Shown: positions 16,287 through 25,207 of the stretch, piece after piece | Position numbering within the stretch: position 1 is the stretch's first letter | Layout: each line of letters opens with the position of its first letter | Source: Dendronalium phyllosphericum CENA369 | GTDB taxonomy: Bacteria; Cyanobacteriota; Cyanobacteriia; Cyanobacteriales; Nostocaceae | DNA length: 43,864 nucleotides | Assembly: GCF_016056275.1 (NCBI RefSeq) | Contig: NZ_JAECZA010000007.1 | Span: 8,382-52,245, forward strand | Direction of reading: 5' to 3' | Translations under genes and position numbers: made by a program | Notes under the pieces: model-generated | Told to the model about the DNA's origin: nothing | Seen by the model: only the letters and a program-made list of their open reading frames with translations | Databases searched by the model: none

Positions 16287-18023
16287 ATGACACAAGCTCA
16301 GTTGCAAGAAACTGCCAATCTTCCCGCTCATGGTGAAGAACCACCAGTGAGAAAATGGCAAGACTACTTTAGCTTTAACACCGACCATAAGGTGATTGCG
16401 ATTCAATATCTCGTCACCACATTCATTTTTTACTGTATAGGCGGCGTTTTGGCTGACTTAGTTCGCACGGAACTGCGAACGCCAGAAGTGGATTTTGTCA
16501 CGCCTGAAGTCTACAACAGTTTATTTACGCTGCACGCCACAATCATGATTTTCTTGTGGATTGTGCCAGCAGGCGCGGGGTTTGCTAACTTCTTGATCCC
16601 CTTAATGATTGGGGCAAAGGATATGGCATTCCCTCGTCTAAATGCTGTGGCTTTTTGGATGATCCCCCCTTCTGGTTTGTTGCTCATCGCTAGTTTACTA
16701 GTAGGTGATGCGCCGGATGCGGGTTGGACTTCCTACCCTCCCTTGAGCTTGGTGACAGGTCAAGTGGGTGAGGGAATTTGGATTATGAGCGTCCTCCTGC
16801 TGGGTACATCATCGATTCTGGGGGCAATCAATTTCCTCGTCACCATGTTGAGGATGCGGATTCCAGGTATGGGGTTCAATCAATTGCCTTTGTTTTGCTG
16901 GGCGATGTTTGCCACTTCCGCGCTAACTTTGGTATCAACGCCAGTACTAGCAGCAGGCTTGATTCTGCTGGCTTTTGATTTATTGGCAGGAACGACATTT
17001 TTTAACCCGACTGGCGGTGGCGATCCGGTTGTGTACCAACACATGTTCTGGTTTTACTCCCACCCAGCGGTATATATCATGATTTTGCCTTTCTTTGGGG
17101 CAATTTCCGAAGTGATCCCCGTGCATTCGCGCAAGCCGATTTTTGGCTATAAAGCGATCGCCTATTCATCCCTAGCCATCAGTTTCTTAGGTCTAATCGT
17201 CTGGGCACATCACATGTTTACCAGCGGTATCCCTGGTTGGCTGCGGATGTTTTTTATGATCACCACGATGATCATCGCCGTACCTACAGGAATTAAAATT
17301 TTTAGCTGGTTGGCAACTATGTGGGGCGGCAAAATCCGACTCAACAGTGCCATGCTGTTTGCTATGGGTTTTGTCGGCACATTTGTGATCGGCGGGATCA
17401 GTGGCGTAATGTTGGCGGCAGTACCTTTTGATATTCACGTACACGATACCTATTTTGTTGTAGCCCACCTGCACTACGTTTTGTTTGGTGGTAGCGTTCT
17501 CGGCATTTATGCAGCGATTTATCATTGGTTCCCGAAAATGACGGGACGAATGTTGAACGAATTTTGGGGTAAGGTTCACTTTGCTTTGACAATTGTCGGT
17601 TTAAACATGACCTTCTTACCCATGCACAAGCTGGGAATGATGGGGATGAATCGCCGCGTTGCTCAGTACGATCCCAAATTTGCGTTTATCAACGAAATTT
17701 GTACTTATGGTGCTTATATCCTGGCAGTTTCGACGTTCCCCTTCATTATCAATGCGATTTGGAGTTGGTTGTACGGAGAAAAAGCAGGTAATAATCCTTG
17801 GAGGGCATTAACCTTAGAGTGGATGACAACCTCACCGCCAGCGATTGAAAATTTTGACACAACCCCAGTACTAGCTACAGGCCCTTACGACTACGGCTTA
17901 GAAAAGGCTAATGAAGGCGTACCTTTATCTGACCCCAATCCAGTCTTGTCCGGCGGCCCTAACTCAGTATTAAGAGCAGAACCCGACCCAACGGTTGCTG
18001 CTAATCCCGAAGACCGTAAATAA
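16287..18023 (+). CDS. ctaD: Cytochrome c oxidase subunit I
   Basis: Catalytic heme-copper subunit with about twelve membrane helices; reduces O2 and pumps protons. Key residues are visible: the low-spin heme His in FTLHATIMIF, the cross-linked CuB His and Tyr in SHPAVYIMILP, the paired CuB histidines in WAHHMFTSG, and the two heme histidines in VAHLHYVLFGG. At 578 residues it has a hydrophilic C-terminal tail rich in Asp, Pro and Asn. It follows ctaC after 119 bp and precedes ctaE by 114 bp, both gaps filled with repeats. Probably located in thylakoid and/or plasma membrane. Confidence 0.97.
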   Translation: MTQAQLQETANLPAHGEEPPVRKWQDYFSFNTDHKVIAIQYLVTTFIFYCIGGVLADLVRTELRTPEVDFVTPEVYNSLFTLHATIMIFLWIVPAGAGFANFLIPLMIGAKDMAFPRLNAVAFWMIPPSGLLLIASLLVGDAPDAGWTSYPPLSLVTGQVGEGIWIMSVLLLGTSSILGAINFLVTMLRMRIPGMGFNQLPLFCWAMFATSALTLVSTPVLAAGLILLAFDLLAGTTFFNPTGGGDPVVYQHMFWFYSHPAVYIMILPFFGAISEVIPVHSRKPIFGYKAIAYSSLAISFLGLIVWAHHMFTSGIPGWLRMFFMITTMIIAVPTGIKIFSWLATMWGGKIRLNSAMLFAMGFVGTFVIGGISGVMLAAVPFDIHVHDTYFVVAHLHYVLFGGSVLGIYAAIYHWFPKMTGRMLNEFWGKVHFALTIVGLNMTFLPMHKLGMMGMNRRVAQYDPKFAFINEICTYGAYILAVSTFPFIINAIWSWLYGEKAGNNPWRALTLEWMTTSPPAIENFDTTPVLATGPYDYGLEKANEGVPLSDPNPVLSGGPNSVLRAEPDPTVAANPEDRK

Positions 18024-18059
18024 ACTGGGTACTGGGAGACCTTTGGAGAATTAAAAATT

Positions 18060-18121
18060 TTTAATTTTACATTTTTAATTTTTAATTGATTTGTCCCCAG
18101 TCCCCAGTCCCCAGTCCCCAC
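18060..18121. repeat. STRR (CCCCAGT) array between ctaD and ctaE
   Basis: A T/A-rich stretch with TTTTTAATTTT-type units is followed by four CCCCAGT/CCCCACT heptamers (about 18093-18120), ending just before ctaE. Confidence 0.65.
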
Positions 18122-18137
18122 TCACTTATAAAGATTC

Positions 18138-18764
18138 ATGCAAAGTCAAACAATTGACCCAGCGAAAACTGAACTGAATCATCACCACACAGCGGAAGCT
18201 ACGGCTGGCCATCACGAAGAACATCCAGACCATCGTTTGTTTGGGCTAATTGTCTTCTTGATCGCTGAAGGAATGATTTTTATGGGGTTGTTCGGAGCTT
18301 ATCTAGCTTTCCGTTCTACCATACCTGTTTGGCCTCCCGCAGGCACGCCAGAATTAGAACTATTACTCCCTGGAGTTAACACTGTCAATCTGATTGCTAG
18401 CAGTTTTGTCATGCACAATGCTGATACTGCGATCAAAAAGAATGATACGCGGGGTGCGCGTACTTGGTTAGCCATCACGGCAGCGATGGGTGCTGTTTTC
18501 TTGGTAGGGCAGGTGTATGAATACACGCATCTGGAATTTGGTTTGACTACCAACTTGTTTGCTAGCGCATTTTATGTTTTGACTGGCTTCCACGGCTTAC
18601 ACGTGACCATCGGTGTTTTAGCGATTGTTGCAGTGTTGTGGCGATCGCGCGTTAAAGGTCATTACAATAGCGAAAAGCACTTTGGTATTGAAGCCGCAGA
18701 AATCTATTGGCACTTTGTTGACGTAATTTGGATTATTTTGTTCGGATTACTGTATTTACTGTAA
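18138..18764 (+). CDS. ctaE: Cytochrome c oxidase subunit III
   Basis: A 208-residue, roughly five-helix subunit III of the heme-copper oxidase. The conserved parts are FLIAEGMIFMGLFGAYLAFR at the N-terminal side, the GFHGLHVTIG helix and the final EIYWHFVDVIWIILF. The His-rich N-terminal leader (HHHTAEATAGHHEEHPDH) is soluble. The short five-helix form is normal for bacterial CtaE. It is the last gene of ctaCDE and is followed 41 bp later by an intrinsic terminator. Confidence 0.95.
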   Translation: MQSQTIDPAKTELNHHHTAEATAGHHEEHPDHRLFGLIVFLIAEGMIFMGLFGAYLAFRSTIPVWPPAGTPELELLLPGVNTVNLIASSFVMHNADTAIKKNDTRGARTWLAITAAMGAVFLVGQVYEYTHLEFGLTTNLFASAFYVLTGFHGLHVTIGVLAIVAVLWRSRVKGHYNSEKHFGIEAAEIYWHFVDVIWIILFGLLYLL

Positions 18765-18805
18765 GTATTAATTATTAGTTGTTCACTCCACGCGAATAAC
18801 TTAAC

Positions 18806-18829
18806 AAGCCTCCTTTTGGGGGCTTTTTT
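18806..18829 (+). terminator. Intrinsic terminator of ctaCDE
   Basis: Stem AAGCCTCC (18806-18813), loop TTTT, GGGGGC (18818-18823), followed by TTTTTT. Classic hairpin plus T run. Confidence 0.85.
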
Positions 18830-18887
18830 AATTAATATTTGGTAGCGATAAATTTATAAGTGTTTATTGACACAAGCTTTAAATATT

Positions 18888-18991
18888 ATACCAATTCACT
18901 TTATAAATGATACAAATACGGACGTAAAGGCGAACGTAACAGCGCCCCTACAAGTCCTTGCATGTGTATCAAGATTTTCCTGAATTGGTAT
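18888..18991. mobile_element. MITE-like element with ATACCAATTCA ends
   Basis: A 104-bp element with exact 11-bp ends ATACCAATTCA (18888-18898) and TGAATTGGTAT (18981-18991). The similarity extends inward to TGATACA on both sides, giving about 32-bp imperfect inverted repeats. The centre is the palindromic block GTAAAGGCG...CGCCCCTAC (18924-18951). The ends match the element at 556-666 and the core matches 31679-31706. It encodes no protein. Confidence 0.6.
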
Positions 18992-19583
18992 CAGGTTAAA
19001 TATAAAATGCCAATCTGTGAAATTCGCTCAGAATTTGGCTTTTCCCTTCTGCCTTCTAAGTAGAACGGTGCAAATAAACCGAAGTATGTAACGAAAAGTA
19101 AAGTTACCTAAAACCCTCTTTCCTTCTGCCTTCTGCCCTCTGCCTCCTGCCTTGTCATAACGACAATTTTTAACATCGACCTACTTACTTATAGGATGAA
19201 TTAACTCTCAAGCTCGATCTGTTTGTCTGCTGCTTTTTAGCTTCCTCGAACTCAGGAGAATTTCAGGCGATCGCATTTTTTGCAGTCAAATCTAAACATT
19301 GGTCAGAATTTGTCAGTTTGGCTGAAAGCAAATTATCCTAATATAAGTTGTGTATTTTGTGAGTCTTCATTATTTGCTAAAATTCTTCCATGAGTCTCAT
19401 GAAACCAAGATGATTATAATAATATAAAATCAAGCAATCAAGCTGCTGACCCATAGAACTGCTTCAAAGTTCAGAGAAAGTATGGTAAATTGTTGCTTCA
19501 GATACAAAAACGCAGCATTAAAAAATTCTTATACTTAAACTAACTTTGACTGGTCAGTAATTATAGTAGGTAGAATACGCCAG

Positions 19584-20834
19584 ATGCGTCGGTATCCTCT
19601 CATCAAAAAAACACTTCAAAATGGTTCATACACTATCAAATTTTTGAAGAGTGGAGAATCTGGTAATACCCACTTGTTAACAGGTAAAATCCGCCACACA
19701 AATCAGTCCCCTCTGATAAGAACGATACTTCGGAATCGTTTTGAGATTGTTAAACTTTTGGGAAGAGGCGGTTCAGGTGATACTTACTTAGCCCTAGACT
19801 TAGATTTACCAGGACAACCCTACTGCGTCGTCAAACATTTTCAGCCAAAAGATTCTAATCCAGATGCTCTGCCGATCTCTAAAAGACTATTTGCTCGTGA
19901 AGCCGAAGTTTTGTATCAGTTAGGCAACAACTACGACCAAATTCCTAGACTGTTTGCCCACTTTAACGAAAACGAAAATTTTTATTTAGTCCAGGAATTT
20001 ATTGACGGTCATGATTTGACTGAAGAACTCATAGTAGGTCAACGTCTCAGCGAGAAAACAGTCTTCAATTTATTAAAAGAAATTCTAGAAATATTGGTAT
20101 TTGTCCACCAGCACAAAATCATTCACCGCGATATTAAGCCCCAAAATTTAATGCGGCGACACTCTGATAAGAAGATTGTGTTGATTGACTTTGGCAGTAT
20201 TAAGAAAATGAGTGCCGTGGGAACCAATGCCACGATTATTATTGGCACTCCTGGCTATATGCCAAGCGAACAAGCTAAAGGAAAGCCAAAGCTTTGCAGT
20301 GATATCTATGCAGTAGGCATGATTGGTATTCAAGCGTTGACAGGTTTAATGCCTAGCCAACTACAAGAAGATCCCAATACAGAAGAAATTATCTGGCGTG
20401 ACAAGGCTCAGGTAAGTGACTCCCTAGCAGATGTTTTAGATACAATGATTCGCGTTCGCCATAGCCAGCGTTATCACTCTGCCGCAGAAGCTTTAGAGGC
20501 GCTGACTGCTACTCAAATTATCTCACCATCCTCACAATCTACCGAGCCAAACACAAATACTGATGACTATTTACTACTCTATAAAAAATTTATTTTGCTA
20601 TTAGGAATAGGCCTTGGCACGATCACTAGTTTAGTGTTGATAGTTTTAATCTATACATTTATGTTTACGAGTACATCACTACCAAATAATCCCATTCAAT
20701 TAAAATTTAAGAGTTTCATCGAAAAATTTTTTGATTTAACCTTGGTTAAAACAGATATTCCTATAGCCAAATCTCCAAATAACAAAAGAGTTTGCAACAG
20801 CAATTGTGCGATCGCCGAAGATATTAATAGATAA
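19584..20834 (+). CDS. Membrane-anchored Ser/Thr protein kinase
   Basis: A Hanks-type kinase, 416 residues. The catalytic domain runs from about 50 to 310: glycine loop LGRGGSGDTY, ATP-binding Lys in VVKHF, catalytic loop HRDIKPQN (about residue 180), DFG in LIDFGS and activation-segment GTPGYMPSEQ. All essential residues are present. A single membrane helix (about 333-356) is followed by a short basic extracytoplasmic tail. Residues 5-35 resemble the glycine-loop region of residues 45-75, so the N terminus looks like a decayed partial duplication. The next gene (218 bp on) is a membrane-anchored PstS-like protein, a pairing that suggests a sensor module. Confidence 0.9.
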   Translation: MRRYPLIKKTLQNGSYTIKFLKSGESGNTHLLTGKIRHTNQSPLIRTILRNRFEIVKLLGRGGSGDTYLALDLDLPGQPYCVVKHFQPKDSNPDALPISKRLFAREAEVLYQLGNNYDQIPRLFAHFNENENFYLVQEFIDGHDLTEELIVGQRLSEKTVFNLLKEILEILVFVHQHKIIHRDIKPQNLMRRHSDKKIVLIDFGSIKKMSAVGTNATIIIGTPGYMPSEQAKGKPKLCSDIYAVGMIGIQALTGLMPSQLQEDPNTEEIIWRDKAQVSDSLADVLDTMIRVRHSQRYHSAAEALEALTATQIISPSSQSTEPNTNTDDYLLLYKKFILLLGIGLGTITSLVLIVLIYTFMFTSTSLPNNPIQLKFKSFIEKFFDLTLVKTDIPIAKSPNNKRVCNSNCAIAEDINR

Positions 20835-21052
20835 ATTGCATTTTCCCAGATAAAAAGTTAGTTACTTACCACCGATGGAACGCTGAATGGTGAATAGCTG
20901 TGAATTGTCAACAACTTCAAGTCAGATAATTTATTTTTTGAGAGTAATTTTACAAAAGATTTAGTTTTGAGATCGATATTCTTTGAACTTTAATATTTAA
21001 AAATACCATAAAGATAAATAATATAAATCAATAATATAAACAACGCAATGAT

Positions 21053-22132
21053 ATGGACAATACAAACGAAAGAAAACCTCTAATCAAAGGAGATATGGCT
21101 GTCTTTCTCAGAGGTTTGATCATTGGCAAAGTCCTGACACTTGTGGTTATTGGCGGACTACTTTGGTGGTTACTGAAGCCAGGCTCCTTGACTCGCAGCA
21201 GCCCTGAAACAGCTAATATTCAAAATGCAGATACTACCTCTGAGGCGACATCCAGCTTTGAAACAGTTGCTAATGTCCCACCTGAGTCATTTAACTACGG
21301 TGGTAGTACAGCTTGGGCATTTATCCGCCAACTAGTAGATTCTCAGATTCAGAGCACTCGTCCCGAACTGAAATTACACTACATAAACCCCGTTAACGGT
21401 AGCCCTGGTTCTACTTCGGGGATTCGGATGTTGCTTGACGGACAATTGGACTTTGCTCAGTCCTCCCGTCCTCTCACAGATGAAGAACGAGCCATTGCCA
21501 AGCAGCGAGGCTTTACTTTGGAGGAAAAGCAGGTAGGGATTGATGGCATAGCTGCGATCGTCAACCCATCGTTGAAAGTACCAGGGTTAACTATTAAACA
21601 GTTGCAGCAGATTTATTTAGGGCAGATTACTAATTGGAAACAAGTGGGCGGGCCAAACCTACCTATTACTGCTTTCTCTCAACGAGCAGAGGATGCAGAC
21701 ACAGCAATCTTTTCAACAAAAAGTGGTTCTCACAAACAAGCCCTTAACCCTAATGTCAAGTATGTCTACTCCACTACAGAGGCTGTGCGCCAAGTTAGTA
21801 AAACTCCGGGTAGTATATACTACGCTTCTGCACGCGCAGTAGTGCCTCAATGTAGCATCAAGCCTTTGCCAATCGGTCGCACTAGCGATCGCCTAATTCC
21901 GCCCTATCGAGAACCCTTAGTGCTACCCGAACAATGTCCGCGTCAGCGCAATCGAGTTAATAGTGAAGCGATCGCCAATGGCAGCTATCCAATTACCACT
22001 AGCTTGTTTGTAATTATTAAGCAAAACCAAGGTCGAGAACAGAAGGCTGGCGAAGCCTATGCCAATCTTTTACTTACTGACCAAGGGCAAAAGGCACTCG
22101 AACAAGCTGGTTTCTTAGGGGTTCGCCACTAA
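21053..22132 (+). CDS. Membrane-anchored PstS-like substrate-binding protein
   Basis: A 359-residue protein with one N-terminal transmembrane segment (about 22-43), a short Ser/Thr-rich linker and a PBP-like domain of the phosphate-binding (PstS/SphX) superfamily. Recognisable parts are GGSTAWAFIRQL, SGIRMLLDGQLDFAQSSRPL and the hinge segment KQLQQIYLGQITNWKQVGGP. The membrane helix replaces a cleavable signal, so it is probably tethered rather than a free transporter component. No permease or ATPase genes are near. Its position just after a Ser/Thr kinase suggests ligand sensing rather than uptake. The ligand is not known; phosphate or another oxyanion is the family expectation. Confidence 0.8.
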   Translation: MDNTNERKPLIKGDMAVFLRGLIIGKVLTLVVIGGLLWWLLKPGSLTRSSPETANIQNADTTSEATSSFETVANVPPESFNYGGSTAWAFIRQLVDSQIQSTRPELKLHYINPVNGSPGSTSGIRMLLDGQLDFAQSSRPLTDEERAIAKQRGFTLEEKQVGIDGIAAIVNPSLKVPGLTIKQLQQIYLGQITNWKQVGGPNLPITAFSQRAEDADTAIFSTKSGSHKQALNPNVKYVYSTTEAVRQVSKTPGSIYYASARAVVPQCSIKPLPIGRTSDRLIPPYREPLVLPEQCPRQRNRVNSEAIANGSYPITTSLFVIIKQNQGREQKAGEAYANLLLTDQGQKALEQAGFLGVRH

Positions 22133-22580
22133 ATTTTTGAAGATTAACAAAAAAGAATTTAGGAGTCAGAATTCAGGATAAATTCTGTATAAGTGCGGAT
22201 GAATAAACGGGTTTAAGTCCCCCACTATTCGATTAGTGGCGGGTCTAAATCCGGTACTAATTGATTCTCAATTCTATATTATTCTTTAAGCGATCGCTCT
22301 TGCTCTTTTTAGGATAATTCCCGATTTTGTGCAACGCCGAAAAATAAAATCAGCTAAAACTCTCTTTCCTTCTGCCTTATTCTCAGGATAAATATTCACA
22401 CAACCTATTTAATCTCCTTTAAAACTTACTTCTTTTAGAAGATTGCTTTAGTTTCTCTTTGATGCAACAAGCTTTTGAATAGCTGACATCAAGTTCAAAC
22501 GCAACTATACTTAGGTCTAAATTTATGTAATAATAGTGAGATTACGGAAAAATATCATACTAAGCACTAAAAAATCAAAC
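22133..22580. other. Intergenic region with hairpin repeat
   Basis: 448 bp without a gene. A long imperfect hairpin at 22208-22253 has CCACTA/TAGTGG near the loop and GGTTTA/TAAATCC-type outer arms, a dispersed-repeat type common in these genomes. A short copy of the CTCTTTCCTTCTGCCTT motif seen near 19118 recurs at about 22361. Confidence 0.5.
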
Positions 22581-23024
22581 ATGAATATTAATATTATTAA
22601 TTTGTATCCAAAAGTAATTTTGGGTTTAGGTTTGGTATGTGGAATGTTAGGTGTAGTGACTTCAGATACTGCATCTTCTCAAACTACCCCTAGTCCTACT
22701 AACGATTTAGAAGTGACTGCCTATACAGGTACTTATTTCAAACGCCAAATAGATTGGTATCAACAGTCACCAGAAATAACCGATGCTAATCAAAGGTGTT
22801 ATGCCAGACGAGGCGAGCGATTTCTTGTCTCGTCTTATAGACGACCAGTCAATGAATCACCAGTAAGAGAAGACAATCGCAATAGTCGTTACTTTGGCAA
22901 TATTGAATACCCAGGTGATTACTGGGAAGTTACTTTTCAGAACTTACCCTCTAGGTGCAGCAGTCAGCTAAACCAAGGTGGACAAACTTGGTTTGTTTAT
23001 AGACGACATGTAAGTATCAGATAG
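22581..23024 (+). CDS. Secreted protein of unknown function
   Basis: Not recognised. About 147 residues with a clear Sec signal: basic/polar start, hydrophobic core LGLGLVCGMLGVV and small residues near TASSQT. The mature part (about 115 residues) is polar, rich in Tyr, Arg and Ser. It has two cysteines (RCYARRG and SRCSSQ) that could form a disulphide in the periplasm. I chose the ATG at 22581 because it places the signal at the N terminus; an in-frame GTG at 22536 would add 15 residues. It stands alone between the PstS-like gene and a convergent unknown pair. Confidence 0.65.
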   Translation: MNINIINLYPKVILGLGLVCGMLGVVTSDTASSQTTPSPTNDLEVTAYTGTYFKRQIDWYQQSPEITDANQRCYARRGERFLVSSYRRPVNESPVREDNRNSRYFGNIEYPGDYWEVTFQNLPSRCSSQLNQGGQTWFVYRRHVSIR

Positions 23025-23043
23025 AAAAGCACATTTAAAACTT

Positions 23044-23481
23044 TCACAAAACTTCAGCCAACTTTGCCAATAGACTATCTGCTAAATCTAAAAAGTCATC
23101 ATCCACTTCCCTACTTACATTACTGGCCAACAAATTTCTCACAGCAGATAACCTCTCATCTGCTTTATAAATTCTCCAGTATTCTTCTAAGTTCACTGCT
23201 AAATCAAAAAGGGAACGTTCTTTTAAATGCTGTCTGACTCTGAGCGCAACACGATCGTCACTTACTAGAAATTCTTTGATACTGTCTAATAAAGAATTAC
23301 CTATTATTTCTCCATCTTCCCAGGTTTCTAGCCAATCTCCATCTACGTCTTCAACGTAAAGATGGATAAAATTTAACCCGTAATTTAGCCAGTCTTGCTG
23401 CATTTTTCGGGCTGTCGCTAAAGTTTCAGAAAATTTATCCACTTGATTTTCTAACTCGTGAATTTCTCTTTGATTAGCCAT
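23044..23481 (-). CDS. Hypothetical acidic helical protein
   Basis: Not recognised. About 145 acidic residues. The N-terminal helix (ELENQVDKFSETLATARKMQ) is probably coiled-coil, followed by DWLETWEDGEIIGNSLLDSI and a C-terminal helical region ending LADSLLAKLAEVL. I prefer the ATG at 23481; a GTG at 23517 is in frame. It lies a few tens of bases after the 23535-24239 gene on the same strand and is probably co-transcribed. The pair may be a functional unit, but nothing in the sequence names it. Confidence 0.55.
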   Translation of the reverse strand: MANQREIHELENQVDKFSETLATARKMQQDWLNYGLNFIHLYVEDVDGDWLETWEDGEIIGNSLLDSIKEFLVSDDRVALRVRQHLKERSLFDLAVNLEEYWRIYKADERLSAVRNLLASNVSREVDDDFLDLADSLLAKLAEVL

Positions 23482-23534
23482 AAAATCTGTGATGAGCAAG
23501 TTTGTAGAGTAAAACACAAATCTTGAATAACCAA

Positions 23535-24239
23535 TTACTGAAAGGAACGCGAAAATTTTAGATACTTGCCACCCGCAAGATAATCGCTGTTATAGAGAGC
23601 AACATTCACCAACTGATTGATAAAATCAGCATTTTTAGGACTATAGCTTAAGAATAGTCCTCTCTCAATTTCCCATAAATGTAATGTACTTTTCCAATAA
23701 TGATACTTTTGGTGATTAAATTCTTCAGATACACTGGTAACTTGAATGCATAGTGGTTTTTGCTGACGACTGCTCACAATTAAATCTGTAGCCATAGAAA
23801 GGTCGGCGATATAACGCTGCCAAAAACTACCTTCACGACTGACAATATCTTGAGCTATAGATTTAATGATATCATCATCAATCTGATTAAACTCTCCTGC
23901 CATTAATTTTTGCTTCCAAATATAAAACTTAGAATCAGTTGCATCGATCCACTTAGGAAAAAGATAACCATACCAATATCTCTCATTGGGTGTCATTTGC
24001 TCGAATTTGGCTTTTTGTTCTTCCTCTGAAGGTAAGGATTTGATCGTCAGCCAAATTGTAGAATCGGTAATCACCTCTAGGAGGAAGGCAAGGACTAATG
24101 GCTTTGCAGTCAGGGAACCAGGTTTGATATTCTTGACCCAACGATTGATTTCATCTAATCTTCTCGCTAAATTAGGGTCTATCGAGGAGGCTTGCTCGAT
24201 GAGGGACTTTAGCCGATCCTTAATCTCTTTTGCTTGCAA
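23535..24239 (-). CDS. Hypothetical protein, possible PD-(D/E)xK-like fold
   Basis: Not firmly recognised. 234 residues, starting at a TTG (24239) with AGGG seven bases upstream; no ATG or GTG is available before the upstream stop. The N-terminal 60 residues are helical. The C-terminal part contains ATDLIVSSRQQKPLCIQVTS, where an Asp and a later strand-borne Gln sit as in restriction-endonuclease-like cores, but the usual Lys is replaced by Thr, so catalysis is doubtful. It precedes the 23044-23481 gene, with which it forms a probable two-gene operon. Confidence 0.5.
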   Translation of the reverse strand: MQAKEIKDRLKSLIEQASSIDPNLARRLDEINRWVKNIKPGSLTAKPLVLAFLLEVITDSTIWLTIKSLPSEEEQKAKFEQMTPNERYWYGYLFPKWIDATDSKFYIWKQKLMAGEFNQIDDDIIKSIAQDIVSREGSFWQRYIADLSMATDLIVSSRQQKPLCIQVTSVSEEFNHQKYHYWKSTLHLWEIERGLFLSYSPKNADFINQLVNVALYNSDYLAGGKYLKFSRSFQ

Positions 24240-24552
24240 ACTATGCCCTACTTTCAGTAACTAACGCTTTTTTTAATTTATACCTAATTTCACTACCTAA
24301 TATCTCTATTAACAAAAATGTTAGTGTCAGCTTTTTTCTGATACCTAGGTAGATTCGCATCCTTTGATTTGGCAACTGCACTCTAGACTAACTTTGTGAG
24401 ATTATATTGCATAATATATTGTATCCGCCACTCTGGATATTTGCGTTAATACATAACAGGCGATCGCAGCATTCCCCATCGCCTATCTCATAATGCAAGC
24501 TAGGGTAAGCAGCTAGAAGGCATTTGGCTATGAAAATATAGCAAAGTGCTGA

Positions 24553-24628
24553 GTGCTGAGTGAAAATCCAGCTGCTTGGTGGCTTTGAGCTATCAACACT
24601 ATCCTAACCCATATGACTACGGCTATAA
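24553..24628. repeat. 76-bp dispersed repeat, copy A
   Basis: Begins GTGCTGAGT and ends GACTACGGCTATAA; copy B is at 31029-31104 with the same length and about three quarters identity by eye, including GGCTTTGAGC and GACTACGGCTATAA. Confidence 0.6.
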
Positions 24629-24675
24629 TCGACACGATCTAAATAGTTGGTTCAAGTTACTCGAACGGTACTACC

Positions 24676-24836
24676 ATAGACCTCTTGCAGAAGTCGGGAA
24701 AAGGGTAAGGGGAAAGGGGGAAAGGTTTGGTATTTTCCCTCGCCCTTTATCCCCAGAGGGGGCCCCACTTTCCCCAATAAAGATGAGTCCCTTTGACCAC
24801 AAGAGTGCAAAAAGCACTTTTGCTCATAGGTCTCAT
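24676..24836. mobile_element. Possible MITE (AGACCT ends)
   Basis: Left end AGACCTCTTGCAGAAGT (24678-24694) is an imperfect inverted match to ACTTTTGCTCATAGGTCT (24816-24833). The interior has A/G-rich and C/T-rich mirror-like arms. The ends resemble those of some cyanobacterial IS elements, but no transposase remnant was recognised. Confidence 0.4.
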
Positions 24837-25207
24837 TAATAGCGCAAATTTTTAATCGCTGTACCCAATACCGAGCAGAATCAACTGGTCGCGGCTAGGA
24901 TTCCCCACCATACCAGAGATTGGTGGCTCTAGGTACTGGGTACTAGGGACTAGGTAATAAATAATGAACGAGAAAAATAATCCCCAATCCCCAATCCCTA
25001 ATCCCCAGTCCCTTTTTCTTCCATCTGAACTTTCCTTAAAGGTTAAATTTCTTATGGGAGTTATAGCTCTTCGTCACTACTTGCTTTTGATTGGTGTAAA
25101 CTGATTAACTTGGTGATTTCCGCCCAGCTCAATGAAAAGCTAAACACCATCTGGCACAACTTTGCTAATAATACTTTTCATTAACAATACCGTTAGCTGC
25201 CAAAAAT

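Larger units (their letters stand above)
18765..19583. other. Repeat-rich intergenic region
   Basis: About 820 bp without a gene. It contains the ctaE terminator, a MITE-like element (18888-18991), a CCTTCTG-type heptamer array near 19120-19152, and an AT-rich stretch before the kinase gene. No further RNA or coding feature was seen. Confidence 0.6.
24240..25207. other. Repeat-filled intergenic region upstream of acs
   Basis: About 970 bp. Contains a 76-bp dispersed repeat (24553-24628), a MITE-like element (24676-24836), and G/C heptamer arrays (GGTACTGGGTACTAGGGACT near 24935 and CCCCAATCCCCAATCC near 24980-25012). A short open frame over 24576-24839 is made of repeat DNA and is not believed to be a gene. 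Confidence 0.6.

Noticed and set aside
17193-17579. Antisense frame of 128 codons within ctaD
   Set aside because: Fully inside a highly conserved oxidase gene; Cys/His richness mirrors the sense codons. No start or ribosome signal.
22208-22253. Riboswitch-like fold after the PstS-like gene
   Set aside because: It is an imperfect hairpin of a dispersed-repeat type and lies about 330 bp from the next gene; no known riboswitch core was recognised.
24576-24839. Open frame of 87 codons before acs
   Set aside because: It is made of a dispersed repeat plus a MITE-like element with G/C-rich arms, and its first part has a diverged second copy at 31029-31104 where the frame is not kept.
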